Made by a program: the position numbers and the translations under genes
The notes under the pieces: generated by a model
Database searches by the model: none
Seen by the model: the letters and a program-made list of their open reading frames with translations, nothing else
What the model was told of the DNA's origin: nothing
Shown: positions 1 through 12,249 of the stretch, one piece after another
Layout: every line of letters begins with the position of its first letter
Position numbering within the stretch: the first letter of the stretch is position 1
Origin: Echiichthys vipera
Taxonomy: Eukaryota; Chordata; Actinopteri; Perciformes; Trachinidae
DNA: 64,000 nt
Assembly (NCBI GenBank): GCA_963691815.1
Contig: OY829661.1
Coordinates: 17,236,849 to 17,300,848 of the forward strand
Direction of reading: 5' to 3'

Positions 1-3000
1 GTCAAAAATTGGCAAGGTTTAGTGCTCATGAATTTGCCACCCTGGTTATTGATATTCTAACTGATGCTAAACGACGGCAGTGGGGTAATTCCTGCGACAG
101 TCCCAAAGGTACATTATGCCTTTCAGTTTTTATTTCTAATAGACCTTGAATACTTTAGTGTGGGGAATATTGTGCCTCCGCAACAGTGACAGCCGTGGAC
201 GGATGCATTATGGTTCCGGGTTGTTCATCTGTCCCATTCTTGAACGCAATATCTCAAGAACCCCTGGAGAGATTTTACTTCAAATTTGGCACAAATGTTC
301 CCCTGGAATCAAGGATGAACTGATTAGATTTTGGAGGTCAAAGGTCAGGGTCACTGTGACCTCACAAAACATATTTTTTTATCCATAACTCAAGAATTGT
401 TACACTAATTATGACAAAACTTCACACAAATGCCTAATAGCATAAAATTATGCGATTTTTATCCACAAGGTCGATGATCAATTTCACTGTGACATCATAA
501 TGTTCTGCAAAAACGCTTATCTGGTCATAATTCAACGCCATTCAAGGGGAGACATCTATAGTTTGCCCAAAACTACACTTAATATCTGTCATTAAAGTCC
601 TTCAAAGTCTTCACTACATATATTATATAAGCCTGGACAGTGTGGATGTAAACTGCAATCTCACTGGTTGGCAGAGGCATACAACCGCAAGTTGGTAATT
701 CTAGTTAAGGTTTGTATTACAGTAAATGTCCCATTAGCATATACAAAGAAGGAAAAATAACAGAGAATAAGCAGTGAAGAAAGTCTAAATTGGCTGTTGG
801 AAGTAAGATGCATGAAGTCAGTATTGAATTTTGTATAGAAATGTGGACCATGTGGGCTCAGCTATATTTAGAATGTGGACCATTTGTACTGATGTTTGTG
901 CAGAGATGGTGCCAACAGATTGTGGATCAGAGCTTAAATAATGAAAAACGCCTGTATTCTGTAAATTATAACAAACCATGTCTTAGCCTGTTTGTTTGTT
1001 AAGGGTAAAACAAAGAAGAGCGAGACCTGATTTTTGGATTCAGTTAATGAAAATAAAATGTGTTCCTTAGCTATTTGATTTATACAGCTGCCTGTAGCCA
1101 GCAGGGCTTGTTTGATCTCTAATGCTTTGATCTGGTTGTCTGCCTTCAGAGAGCGTGGAGCTGATCCTTCAGGGAATAGACAGTCGCCATAACAGTGAGA
1201 GCCAGGACAATGACCAGCCCGATTACGACAGTGTGGCATCAGATGAAGATCCAGTGCAAGAGGCCACCTGTGGGGACAGCTGCAATGATGGAAGAACCAA
1301 GGTTAATTATTGCTGGAACCTGCTTCTGTTTTGAAAAACGCTTTCTTGTTTTACATTTTAAACTGATGAAATGCTGAACACTGTAACATATTCTGCCGCA
1401 GAGCTCAGAGTCATCTGACTTATCTGATGGACCAATCACCGTACAGGAATTCATGGAGGTGAAGACTGCCCTCACTGCATCAGAAGCCAAAATACAACAG
1501 CTTCTTAAAGTCAACTGCCACCTCAGTGAAGAGTTGCGGTCAATGCAGAGCAAGGTTTGTAAATTCCCATGCATTTTATAAGCAAATCATTGACACTTTT
1601 ATAAGCAGATTATTGACACTTTTTTTGTTTTTGCAGGACTTGTTTAAATGTGGTATGCCCTCATAGTTTGAGTTCCTTCTCTTTATTTGAATGACAGTTC
1701 ACACAAATATTTCAAGATCCATTATAAGAGGTCACTTTCTATTGGATATTTATATTTACATCCTCTCTGACACATGCTAGTGTTGGTAGCCTTTATTTCC
1801 TCTCTAAAAACCCACTTAGTGTTAACATTTTAGTCTGTGTGCAGGACTTGATACTTCCTCATGTTACCAGAGACATTTGGTAATTTGATCTCACCCAAGG
1901 ACATTAGAAATTTATGTTTAGATCATGCCTGTTTGAATGTGTCACACGTGGCCACTTCCCTATTTAGAATTAGACTTTGTCTGAATTAAACAGCGAATGA
2001 ATTTGCAGTCGCAGGGCAGAGCAGACTTCAACCTTTAAGTAGATGAAAATGCCATATACGCTTTTGTTGTTAGAATTCACTACTAGTGTTACAGAGAAAA
2101 TGGATGCTATGTGTCTGGATGGGGTAAAAATTCCTGTGGTAATAATTAACAATCACCAGACTTCCTCTGCTATGCTGCTCAGTGGAACAGCAAAACAGGA
2201 TCAGATGTTATAGTTCTTTGCGGTCTAAAACAGATTGAGTATTCACAAGTCATATGTAAATATTAATCAACAAATGTTAACCAGAGGATATCATGATCAT
2301 CATCATAAATCTGTAGAACCATCACACAGCCACTTACATCAAACCATCTAAATGTTGCAATTATTAGAGTTTGAGTGTGTGTGATCTATCAACTCTATAC
2401 TCACCATTACAAAATATCATTAAAATAGATATTTGCGATTTCCAGAAGGCATCTAGCAAGTATTGGCAACACACAGCTCTCCACCCGCATTGCGTCATTC
2501 ACTTCCTTATTTCTTAGTAGTTCTAAAAGTCCCACTAAGCCCCAATGGTATTTGCATGCAAGTGTTTTTTTCGGTTTTACTTGCTAAGGTTTTGAGTCAA
2601 TCCTCCTGTGTTAAGATGTCTGCTACTGTTGTGGCTCAACATAAATACGAGACTCAGAAAGCAGATTTGCAGATTTGACAGGTTTAATTCTCAAGAAAGA
2701 AGCTCAACAAACATCTTACAGCTACGCGTAGATGTTACCTGCTCTTGTTCCAGATAGTTCTGCCTCAGATAATACTTGTACATGTTCTTTGTAAGTTTTT
2801 CAAATTAGGTCATCCTGTTGTGATTGTTTGTTGTCAGCTATGAGATTCTGGGAAATGTCCCTTGTCTCCATAACGGTCCTGTCTGGGTCAGAGAACAGGT
2901 CCCATCCACCATGCTACCACTCCAATACTGTGATGACACTTGAAAAAACTCAATGGCAGCAGTCTGTTTCTAGTGCCCCCACTATGGACTATTTTCACCA

Positions 3001-6000
3001 TTCTCACTACCTTTTTCTGGTGAAATATATTTTTACTAAAAACATATGTTTCAGAGGGACTTTTATTTACACCTTTTTCAACATTCAGCAATCAGATTTC
3101 AATTCATCTTGACTGTTTCTTAGATGCATTTACACACATTTTTTTTTATCAGATTGTGATCCATTCTGTTCAAAGATCAGATTTACAAAGTGTAAATGGG
3201 GTTATACTCCCTCACATGCAACAATAACGACAAATTAATTTCTGTTTGCCAGTACTTAGTTGCTGCTACCAACACTTGAGCACCTGATAGTTTTGCCAAA
3301 TTTGCACGCTTAGAAAAAATATATTGTGTATAAAAAAAGCACCCATTTTGGGAGATGGCAGTATTTTATTTGTCTCCGCCTGCTGGTTTATCTGCTCCTT
3401 AACTGTCCTATTTTTATTAAAAGTGTCCTTCCATTCCAGTCCCTTTTCTTCCTCACCCTTGTTGAACCCACCAAAACCTCAATTTGCTGATATAGTGGAA
3501 CTTCAAGATATTTCCTCAACTAAGCTAAATAGCCTCTTGAATCTCCTCTTTTAATATTAATGTTTTGTATATTGTTGACTATAGCTGTTCGACAGAAAGC
3601 TGAACAAGTCATGTTTCCCATCACTCTAGTCAGTTTATATGTGCTGTTCATGTAAATAAGGGCAACCACTTATGCAGCAGTTTTGTCATGCTTCAGGAGT
3701 TGCTATCAACACACACTGTCAGCATGTCATTTGTCAAAGAAACAAACCTTTTGTTGTGAGAAACCAAAACAAAACAGAGGTGCTGATGAACTTGATTTTA
3801 AGGAATTGCTTTTCACCTCAAGGCTTAGCTGTATTACTCTATTATTGATGTGTGGCTGAGCTTTTGTAAGGGGATCATCCCCCAGCTTGAGTTGTCTTGA
3901 AAGATGTTTTGTTCTCTTCAGCTGAACTCCCTGCAGACTGAAAACACAACACTGCGATGGCAACCCCCCAGTGGACAGCAAAACCCCCAGGGGCCCTTTG
4001 GTCGACACCCACCCCGCGGAGGTCGCGCCATGTCCATGTATGAGACGGGCTCCTCCCCGAGGCAGTACCCCCACCGAGTCGAAACAGCTAGGCAAGATGA
4101 CGGAGTGATTTTACAACCCTTCCCAACCAATGTAAGCACATAAGCACCAATGTTACTGTTGGATTGTCTTCACAAGACAAAATAATGATGCCTGGCTTGG
4201 GGCTGGTGTTGGTTTTTCATTCATTTATTTAATGATTCATTCATTGCATCTCAATAGAGTATGCTCAACTTGGTTTGACCCCTTTCTAGATTGGGAGGGG
4301 TCCTTTGGGGACGGCTGCTTCCTCCCTCCCTACCTTCCCCTCTTCCCTGTCCTGGTCGTGGGATGAGCGATCTCGAAGGGTTAAGTACTGAAGTTTCCCT
4401 CGGTTCAGAGGCAGTCCTGGGGGGTGGTGAAAACTATCCCCCTGCTTGACCCCACAGTCTTCTTTCTCCTCCTGACCTGTGTCTTTAAACTGCTTTATAT
4501 CAGTAAATGGTCGGCCTGCCTGCCTGCCTGCATGCACCACAGTCCCTCTGTTTCAGCCAGTTATCTGAACAACTCCAGCTTTTTTATCCACAGAGAACCT
4601 TTACCAGAGCTGCTCTGGTTTCAAGTAAACATCAGAAGTGATGATGAAATGTTGTACCAGAGACAATCTGTTTATATGATCAGTTAGCAGAGTCAAATAA
4701 CCATTAAGAGATAGATAAAATGGCTCATTCATAGCCACTGGTAAGTGTATCAACAGTTTTCATCAGGATTTCTTTGCATCTACTAATCGCATCCACTGCA
4801 GTACGGGCTGTGTTACACCACAATGACGTGGTTGTATATTTCCTGTCTTTTTCTCTTCATCTGCGTTAAAACCAAATGTCTGACAATGTAAAACATAGAG
4901 TGTAGATAAAGATGGACGGCTTGGCGGCTCCCCAAAAGTGAAGCCAAAGTATCTTGGTCGCCCCCTAGTGGCTGGCTGCAGCATAGGTCATAAATCCTGC
5001 TAGTGCTGGGCGGTAATTCGTATCTGGGATATTTTGGCTTCACTTTTGTACAGCGGAAAGAAGTGGACACACGGCACGTCATCTTTATATACACTATATG
5101 GTGTGAACTATCAGAAATGCATGACTCTGATTTGTATGTGCCTACAGTTGCTCTGTTAATATGTTTATGCTAATTATATACACTTATTTCTGTATTTGAT
5201 TGATGTTAATTTGCTGATGTGTCTATAGGGCTGCAGTCTTGAAGGACAGAGTATCATGCTGGAGAACGATTACGACACGACGCCCAACCACTCTGAACTG
5301 GAGGAGACTGGGTAAGAACGTTTGTGTTCACTTAAGCAAAATGACACTGACTGTGACTCGTTGTATGTGATAGAGCTAGCTAGCTTACAATGTTAAAGGT
5401 CACATGAAGAGAGAGGAGGAAGTTAGACTAATATTAGTTTTGACAGATGTTCAGAAAGAGTCCTTGAACTGAACAGTGTGGCTTGCACCTGTCTGACGTA
5501 AGCTACCAGATGTTAAAAGCCTTTAACATGTCGTCTACCTCTGGTAGCATATATGTATGTAGTGCTGATCATAGTCACTGCTATCAGCTATTTCAATAGC
5601 GAAAATGAATCGATCCTGTTCTTTGCTATATACAGTACACTGAATACTAATTTTATGTCAACTACTGATTTGTTCTTTTAGTGCAATTTAGGGTATTTGT
5701 TTTATAAAACATCTGAAATAACTGGCTTTATCCCAACAGTTTACATCTGGTGTGTTGGATTATATGGCACTTAACAGGCACTGAATTGTGATGTCCAGAA
5801 TAAACTCATTGCTGTAATTCAAATTATAAGCCAGACTGCATTCACTTGTATCGGAAAAAGGAGAACTTCCAACTTCTGAGTAAGGCTTGTAGTAAGGGCA
5901 GAAGTATAGTAGGAACATGTGTGTGTATGGGTTTAAGAGGGTAACGTATAGGGGACAGACCAAAAGTGGAGAGGGGAATGTGTGTCAATAAAATTTACAA

Positions 6001-8233
6001 AAGAGCAAAAAAACAAAAGTCAACACACATAGTGACCGTGAACATGACAAGATGGTGGGCTCTGAAAGAAGAAACAAGGTATCTCAAATCTTATGGAGTA
6101 AAACTTTAATTCAGCTAGTGTACTGCAAATCTGAAAGTTTAATAGTTTAAATAAAGTATGTAAACCTTTGTCTATAACAGTAAGCGGTGATAAAACATTT
6201 TTTTCTTTTCATTTGTAGCAGCCCTCTCCCAGCCTCTGAAGCAGTGGAGCCGGGGGAGGAGACTGAGGAAGATGCTACCCTGCCATGCACAGAGAACGTG
6301 ATCTGTAAAACAGAACAGATCACTAAGAACATACAGGAGCTTCTGAGAGCCGCCCAGGAGACCAAACATGAAAGGTAAGTCATGATTGTTAATAGTATAG
6401 TAATCACAAAGCAACAAATCACTCAACTTATAAGACATCAAATGTATTAAAAGTTAGTTGATAATTCTTAAAATTCTATTCTGCTGTAAACCACAGCTTT
6501 AACTCTATATATTTCAGCCATGACTGTATTTCTGTCATTCTTCCTTTTTAAAGAGGGTAAATGGTGGTCCATCCTCTGTCTCAACTGCTTCTAGGTCAGT
6601 GCTTTTCAGTTAGTTGTCCTGAGGGCCCGGGACCCCGCCAGTTTTTATTTATTCTAGCCAGCTAACCAGAGACTAATTTACACCCAATTTTAAAGCCAAT
6701 TACAGTCAACCAGCAGCACTCTGGTCCCAAAGACCAGTATTGAGAGCCATTGATTTTGAGCCTCATAAACTGGCCCCTGTCCCTGTGCCCTAGAAATGGT
6801 GTGTCTGCTGGGGGTAAGTCTTGGGTCTTTAAATGCAGCTGACAGGAAACACCACATGGCCACGTATTCCCCTATGACTTGCAAAATCCACAGCAACTCA
6901 CTTTAGTCAATTAGGTTTCCTGTATTCATTTCCTGCTTCAGTTTTACATTACTGCACTTAATTTCCCTTTATCATGACATAAGATATTAAATACCCCAGT
7001 TTAAATATCCAGTATAAATATTTTAAAATAAAAGGCTTATCCATGGAAATCCATCTTTATTTTCTTTTTAATTGTGTGAGAAATGGTGTAGGCGACTTGA
7101 CTGGTTACATATCATTAGAAAGTGAGTCCTCACACTCAAATATTAACTAATATACTGCTAATACTAACTAATATGAAACTATAGTTCTTCTTTTCAGGGT
7201 ATCCCTGTTCTAATGCAGGCTTTCACAGCTTTATCATTGGCTTCTTCTGTTAGGATATTGATGTCTTTGGCCCACAAAACGGCTTTTAGTTTTAGTATAA
7301 GTCATGATGTTGATGTAATTAAAGCTGTTTATTTTGAAGCCTCAACAACCATGCTGTGTACTAACCCAGTGTTGTATTTGCTCACCTGTTGGGCGCTTTG
7401 TGACACATTTCACTCAAACTGGTTATCTCAGTTCAATTACATATTCAAATACAGTAGGTAGGTATTCGGTCAGACATTTTTGAATGGTTTGTTGAAGTTG
7501 TATAAATATCATTCATACAGTGTCCTGTATTTGTAAATGGTTTTAACGGTTGACACAAGGAATATTAACTGTTGCTCAATTTCATGAAGTATGATCGTGG
7601 TAGCTGTTTTGCATTGGTGGTTCTATACCGTATGTGCCACAGGGATGGTTGATTAAGACTTTTGTCTCCATCTCGCGCAGCTTCCTGCCTTGTTCCGAAA
7701 AGATCTGCATGGCTGTGACAGAGATGGCCGCCCTGTTTCCCAAGGTAAGATGACTCCTGCAAACAGCTTGACGTTCCTCCCCCGAGCAATTATGGGATTT
7801 GTTGTTTGTTTGAAAACAGCCAAAGGGAATCTTGAATTACATGTTTAGATCAGATAGGCCCTTTTCATTGCATTACTTAGTTTTATATTTACAATCTATT
7901 TGATTACTTTGTTTTATGTTTACTCACACACATACAGCCCACTGACCACAATGAGGGTTTATTTATGGAGGTTGTCATGTCAGCCCTTTATCGAGTCGCC
8001 ATCAACCCTCCTTTCCTTCACAGAGGCCGTCCTCGGAGACCGTGCGAGGGTCTCTGTGTCTGCTCACGTCAAGCGCCAGCCGGCTCCACGGAGAGTGCCA
8101 GAAGGCCGCAGAGCACAACCCCTGCCCGTCAGACATCCAGCTGGTCACTCAGCAGGTCATCCAGTGCGCCTATGACATTGCCAAAGCTGCCAAGCAACTT
8201 GTCACTGTGACAACCAAAGAAAACAACAACTAA
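1..8233 (+). CDS. git2: git2, ARF GTPase-activating protein GIT2, 3' part (9 exons; 5' end outside window)
   Basis: Coding exons read by hand: 1-108 (partial), 1150-1301, 1402-1554, 3922-4131, 4290-4379, 5229-5311, 6219-6374, 7681-7744, 8024-8233 (TAA 8231-8233). They chain in phase to 407 residues. GIT proteins are scaffolds that join an ARF-GAP to PIX/Rac exchange factors and paxillin at focal adhesions, centrosomes and synapses. Visible here are the end of the Spa2-homology region (ARFSAHEFATLVIDILTDAK), the acidic linker QDNDQPDYDSVASDED, the coiled coil (VQEFMEVKTALTASEAKIQQ onward, used for dimerisation in the family), the SMYETGS segment, and the C-terminal paxillin-binding helical domain (KTEQITKNIQELLRAAQE to QQVIQCAYDIAKAAKQLV). 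The ending TTKENNN is that of GIT2, whereas GIT1 ends differently, and gltp next door also fits GIT2. The ARF-GAP zinc finger and ankyrin repeats lie left of the window. Confidence 0.93.
109..1149. repeat. git2 intron holding a dispersed fish repeat (about 165-600)
   Basis: The intron between the first two visible git2 exons. From about 165 to 600 it resembles a repeat I recognise from many percomorph genomes (the 'ggtcaaaggtcagggtcactg' type followed by 'cataactcaagaatt' and 'atgacaaaacttcacacaaa'). It contains AGGTCAAAGGTCA at 335-347 and GGTCACTGTGACC at 349-361, both nuclear-receptor-type sites. The rest of the intron shows nothing I can name. The short open frames here are not protein-like. 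Confidence 0.55.
335..361. promoter_or_regulatory. Repeat-borne DR1 plus perfect ERE-type palindrome
   Basis: AGGTCA-A-AGGTCA (335-347) is an exact DR1 as bound by PPAR/RXR, HNF4 and COUP-TF. One base later GGTCA-CTG-TGACC (349-361) is an exact oestrogen-response-element palindrome. Both lie inside the dispersed repeat in a git2 intron. The match to the consensus sequences is read directly; any binding or regulation is inference. Confidence 0.5.
1555..3921. other. git2 intron, no gene seen
   Basis: AT-rich intron of 2.4 kb between the coiled-coil exon and the SMYETGS exon. Around 2930-3230 the text ('cagcaatcagatttcaattc', 'atttacacacat', 'gtgtaaatggggttata') resembles another dispersed fish repeat, but I cannot fix its ends. 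Otherwise nothing recognisable. Confidence 0.4.
4290..4379 (+). CDS. git2: git2 in-frame 90-nt exon, probably alternatively spliced
   Basis: Between the SMYETGS exon and the NDYDTTP exon, 30 codons are bounded by TTTCTAG and AGG|GTTAAG. They read IGRGPLGTAASSLPTFPSSL then SWSWDERSRR, matching the serine-rich segment of human GIT2. It starts and ends in phase 0, so skipping leaves the frame intact. Several GIT2 isoforms in mammals differ in this part of the protein, so cassette use here is likely but is inference. Confidence 0.8.
4933..5048. repeat. MITE-like element with 21-bp inverted repeats in a git2 intron
   Basis: CAAAAGTGAAGCCAAAGTATC at 4933-4953 is repeated in inverse orientation at 5028-5048 with one mismatch, enclosing 74 bp that include 'cgccccctagtggctggctg'. 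The sequence resembles a short repeat common in percomorph introns. No coding capacity, so at most a non-autonomous element. Target-site duplications are not obvious and the true ends may lie further out. Confidence 0.55.
6590..6760. repeat. Probable dispersed repeat in git2 intron 6375-7680
   Basis: The stretch 'gtgcttttcagttagttgtc ... agtattgagagccat' looks like a short interspersed repeat seen in fish introns, with an open end on each side. This is recognition by eye without an alignment. The rest of the intron (6375-7680) contains no exon-like sequence. Confidence 0.3.
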
Positions 8234-8528
8234 AATCCCAAAGACATTCCTAATATACCCAAAATAGTTTATTAATGATGTTGCTTATTTCAACTTAATC
8301 AGTGTTAACACCATTTCTTTGATTTCCCATAGTGTAAGCGGTCACATGCATTCCTTTTAAAAAAAAAAAGAAGAGATACACCATGAAAAATTACAGATCA
8401 ATCAAAACATTCTTTTTTTTTTGTTGTTTTTGTATCATGGTGATACAGAGTAAACTAACACCTATAAAGCTGTAGGACAGAATCTGTTACTAATCCAGTT
8501 TAATCCACCCAAAATCCAAAAGTGCAGT

Positions 8529-8529
8529 G

Positions 8530-8587
<58 letters not shown>
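8529..8587. repeat. (GT)n(AT)n compound microsatellite
   Basis: About 17 GT units run directly into about 13 TA units in the presumed git2 3' UTR. An open frame read across it on the other strand is only the translation of the repeat. Confidence 0.95.
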
Positions 8588-8592
<5 letters not shown>

Positions 8593-10020
8593 CAATGACT
8601 AGAACAACAAGCAGTTGAACCTTCTACATTGTACTTTTCCACATAGTTCAAAATGTATGTTTCTTGAGGTTGGGTGTCTGGCATGGCTGAGGGTCCAGAA
8701 GGGACAAAAGTCTGCAAGACACCTGGCATCAAGGATCAGACTACCGTACATGAACTTTAACCTACACCAGTGATATCAGTTATTTTCCTTTAGCCATTAT
8801 AAATGTTTTTTAAGATGCAAGGACAGTATTTTAATCCTGAACCATTGTGATGCCACTTGCTTCAAACGTTTGTTTAGTGAGCAAACTGTGACTATAAAAG
8901 TAGCTTCAGTGCATTGAGCACCATGTAAGGCCAGCAGTACCAAGAGTGTGCAAACCTTCATTCCATCCAGCAGCTCCAGCAGGGGATTCAGTAGTTTTTG
9001 GAGTTATAATGTTACAGCCATACTTCTGATGGTGCGTGTGCGTGCATGCGTGTGTGTGTGCGTGTGTGTGTGTGCTTGTGAATGTGGGCTGTGTGTGAAA
9101 TCCATTTTGAATCAATTTTAATAGCATTATGCAAATATATAAGATGTATGTGTCTATGTAATTCTTTATCAAAATAACCCAAATGCTATTCTATTTATAA
9201 ACTGTATGTCATACCTCTAAGAAAATACCAATGTTTATTTTCATAAGCTTTTGTTTAACACGATGCTCCTCACAGACTAACTTTTGTTCTGAGGTTTGGG
9301 ACGTCTCAGCTGGCAGGAAGTTATGGGCAACGCTTGACTATTTGGTGTGGTGCTGTACCTCCAGTGTGTTAGATGCTACCTGTGGTCACATACGTAAAGC
9401 TATGGTTTACAATCACTGATAACGTAAATGTGCCCTCAAAGTTCAAGTACCCGTTGTAGAACTTGGGTCTAATGTGTCACTCATTGTTGTGAGCCAGGTC
9501 AGTTTCAACCAGGGGTGGAGAGACAACCAGAATACTGCAGAGGTAGAGAGGGTAGAGTACATATTATTACATATTAATGTCTAATGTTAATTTCAAAAGT
9601 CTTAAAAGCGAGTTTATTTTTTTATTATTGAATTTCTTCTTTTATCTTGCTCAATGTCCGCTTTGCGACCTTTCTGCTGCATCATCTAGGAGTTTGCTTT
9701 TGTTAATTATTTAATCTTTTTTTCTTTAACCTATTATCTTTGAATACTTTTTTGTCTAAATTGTAGTTCTGACCATCTTTAGTAGGATGATCTGAAGAGA
9801 GAACTAGTCATGCAGGACTGTCTTGTGATTAGCCACCAATTACTTTCACTTTTCTTTTTTGCACAGATGTTCTTAATGTAAAACGATGTAACATTTCAGT
9901 AATGTCCATTAGCCTATACTTTAACATTAGCCACCATAAACTAGTGATTTCCATTCATTCCAGACCGAGTAAGGCCACTTTGGCAAAGTGTAATGAATTA
10001 TTATAATACTTTTCATTTTA

Positions 10021-10187
10021 AAGTGACAGGTGCTAAAATGGAGCGTTTCAGACAGGGGGTGTATACAGGTATTTTCACACAGTATGAGAAAAATAATGTG
10101 TTTTTTGTTTTACAATACAGCGTGTAAACATCTAATACACACCTAAAATACAACCTGAAAATTAGCATATTATGTTCTACCCTTTAA
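10021..10187 (-). repeat. Dispersed repeat, copy A (reverse orientation)
   Basis: Read on the reverse strand it begins 'aaagggtagaacataatatg', then 'attttcaggttgtattttag', and ends near 'cattttagcacctgtcactt'. The same blocks occur in the same order in copy B at about 19857-20030. This kind of sequence is abundant in percomorph genomes. No coding capacity. Confidence 0.6.
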
Positions 10188-10433
10188 ATATTAATTTCAA
10201 ACCAAATATGATTGGCTCATGAGTTAGTAACCCACAGCACCACATTAAATAAATAAAAAAAAATAAAAAATGAATGCGGATTTTAACATTATGGACAAAC
10301 TAACTACAGTTACAGTAATAAAAGTGCGTGTATTCAGTTGCACTTTCCACCCCTGGTCTCAACCCTGTTAGTGCTCTGTAACTTATAGCCTCCCACTGCC
10401 TCTGTGGTTGAAAACAATCCCTGCCTTAGGTTT

Positions 10434-10439
10434 AATAAA
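10434..10439 (+). terminator. git2: Candidate polyadenylation signal of git2
   Basis: AATAAA in 'ggtttaataaagtataattc'. It is the last canonical signal before gltp. It implies a 3' UTR of about 2.2 kb, which includes the microsatellite and repeat copy A. Confidence 0.4.
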
Positions 10440-10671
10440 GTATAATTCATACCTCAGCAAGCTTTGTCGTGTTTCTTTGTTTGTGTGTGTGCGTGTATTG
10501 GGGACAAGCAGCGGTTTTCAACACGCCCATGTATAATTCCCCACCTGTTGGAGAAGCACGAAAGCTATAGGGGCTGGTGGCGCTTCCCCACCCATCTGAC
10601 AAGACCAAGAGTTCCGGGTTCCTCTTCAGCACGAAAGCTGCTCGCGACTGCCGCTGTATCACGGCGGTATC

Positions 10672-12249
10672 ATGGCTCTTTTACTGGACAACCAATTCAA
10701 AGAGCTGCCTCCTGACAAGACGGTAGACACAAAGTTGTTCCTGGAGTCTGTGTCTCATATCCCTTCATTTTTTGGTGAGTAACGCTTACACCTGAACTCG
10801 ATTAAAAACAACGCACATAATATACGAGTTTGAGACGGCGCGGTGTTGTGGCAGTCACGGTTGTACTTGGTTGGCTTGTTCCTCATGACGCGTTCATATC
10901 ACTTGTCACTATAAAGTCTGATCCCAAGGACGTGGTTATTTCACACATACCAGAAGTAGAGCTGCTGCTGCTGCTGGGTCACGGCAGGGGTGGGGTGGGG
11001 TGGGGGGGGATCCAACTGTGGCAGTTTTAGCCTATAGAGAAACTCTTTGTTTACTTATTGAACAGAGCACACATTGGGCCTCATTGTGCCACAACTGAAA
11101 CTTTGCATTCACTGCATTTTCAGCCCCTCTCTCTGTTTGTATGTCAAGGCTATTTCGTATTCATCCTCCCCTCTGAACCATGGGACGTGTTTGATGAAGT
11201 CATTCATATTTTATTGCTTTGCTCTCAAATGTCTGTTTCTCTCTCTCCAGACTGCTTGGGATCCAGTGTATTTTCAGTCATCAAATCAGACATTAATGGC
11301 AATATAACGGTAAGATTCAGATATGTCTGTATTTTTATGCCACTGCTAGTGCACTGGTGTATTATCATACCACTGTTAGGGATACCCTATATGAGCTCCT
11401 GCTTGCAAACTCAACCCCAGATGTGCATTTACAGAAAATTAAAGGAGTGTATCTTAAGGATCCTGAGAAGTACGCCACCCTGCAGGACATTGTGGAGGCA
11501 GAGCGAGAAGACCATGCAGCAGAGTGGCCCAAAGTTGGAGCAACGTTAGCTCTGATGTGGTTGAAAAGGTGAGTGCTCCCGGACTTTAATGTTATGTCAT
11601 ACTGTATGTTGAACTTTCAGCTGCTAAACTGGATCTTTTTTTGTATGTACTGGGTCTCTCCTGCAGGGGTCTCCGTTTCATACAGATCCTGCTCCAGAGT
11701 TTGGCAGATGGAGAAAGAGATGAGAACAACCCCAACCTAATTCGGGTTAATGTCACCAAAGCCTACGAAGAGGCACTAAAGAAATACCACGGCTGGATGG
11801 TTCAAATGATTTTCACTGTGAGGAAAATGTCCCTTCTCCTGTTATTGTTAATTTAATAGAATATCACCACATCAATACGTTAGTTCATTTGTTAGTGGCT
11901 TGCATTTAATACAGTGTTTCTATAATTTTGTCTACCAGAGAACCCCTATTCTTTGCTGCTGTGTTATATTTCATGTGTCTATCTTGTGCCCCTACCCTGT
12001 ATTTATCTATGTTTCTTGTTTTACATGTGTCGTGATCTTAATGTTCTTTTTTTATGTCTGTTGCAGGCAGCGCTACGTGCCGCTCCCTACAAATCAAACT
12101 TCCTCAAGGCTCTGTCAAAAGGAGAGGAAGTGAAAGAGGAGGACTGTCTGGCGAATGTACGTCAGTTCCTTGGTAATTACACTGCCACTGTGGATGCCAT
12201 CTATGAGATGTACACAAATCTGAACGCAGAGCTGGACTACACTGTTTGA
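10672..12249 (+). CDS. gltp: gltp, glycolipid transfer protein (complete, 5 exons, 209 aa)
   Basis: Exons 10672-10774, 11251-11309, 11435-11568, 11667-11817 and 12067-12249 (stop TGA 12247-12249) give 209 aa, the same length as human GLTP. GLTP is a cytosolic all-helical protein that moves glucosylceramide and other glycolipids between membranes. The sugar-headgroup residues known from the family fall at the expected positions: Asp48, Asn52 and Lys55 (DINGNITK), Trp96 (ALMWLKRG) and His140 (KYHGW). Other conserved blocks are EWPKVGATLALMWLKRGLRF and DGERDENNPNLIRV. The ATG at 10672 opens a MALLLDNQFKELP start like that of human MALLAEHLLKPLP. Teleosts may have two gltp copies; I cannot say which one this is. 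Confidence 0.96.

Larger units (their letters stand above)
8234..10671 (+). other. git2 3' UTR and git2-gltp intergenic spacer
   Basis: No gene. After the git2 stop the sequence is AT-rich, holds a compound (GT)n(AT)n tract at 8529-8587, a GT-rich tract at 9030-9077 and a reverse-oriented copy of a dispersed repeat at about 10021-10187. A canonical AATAAA at 10434-10439 could end the git2 transcript, about 230 bp before the gltp start codon, but other polyadenylation points cannot be excluded. Human TCHP, which lies between GIT2 and GLTP, is not present here. Confidence 0.5.

Noticed and set aside
10830..11549. 163-codon and shorter frames in gltp introns
   Set aside because: They run across a gltp intron-exon boundary in another frame; the true exons 11251-11309 and 11435-11568 explain the region.
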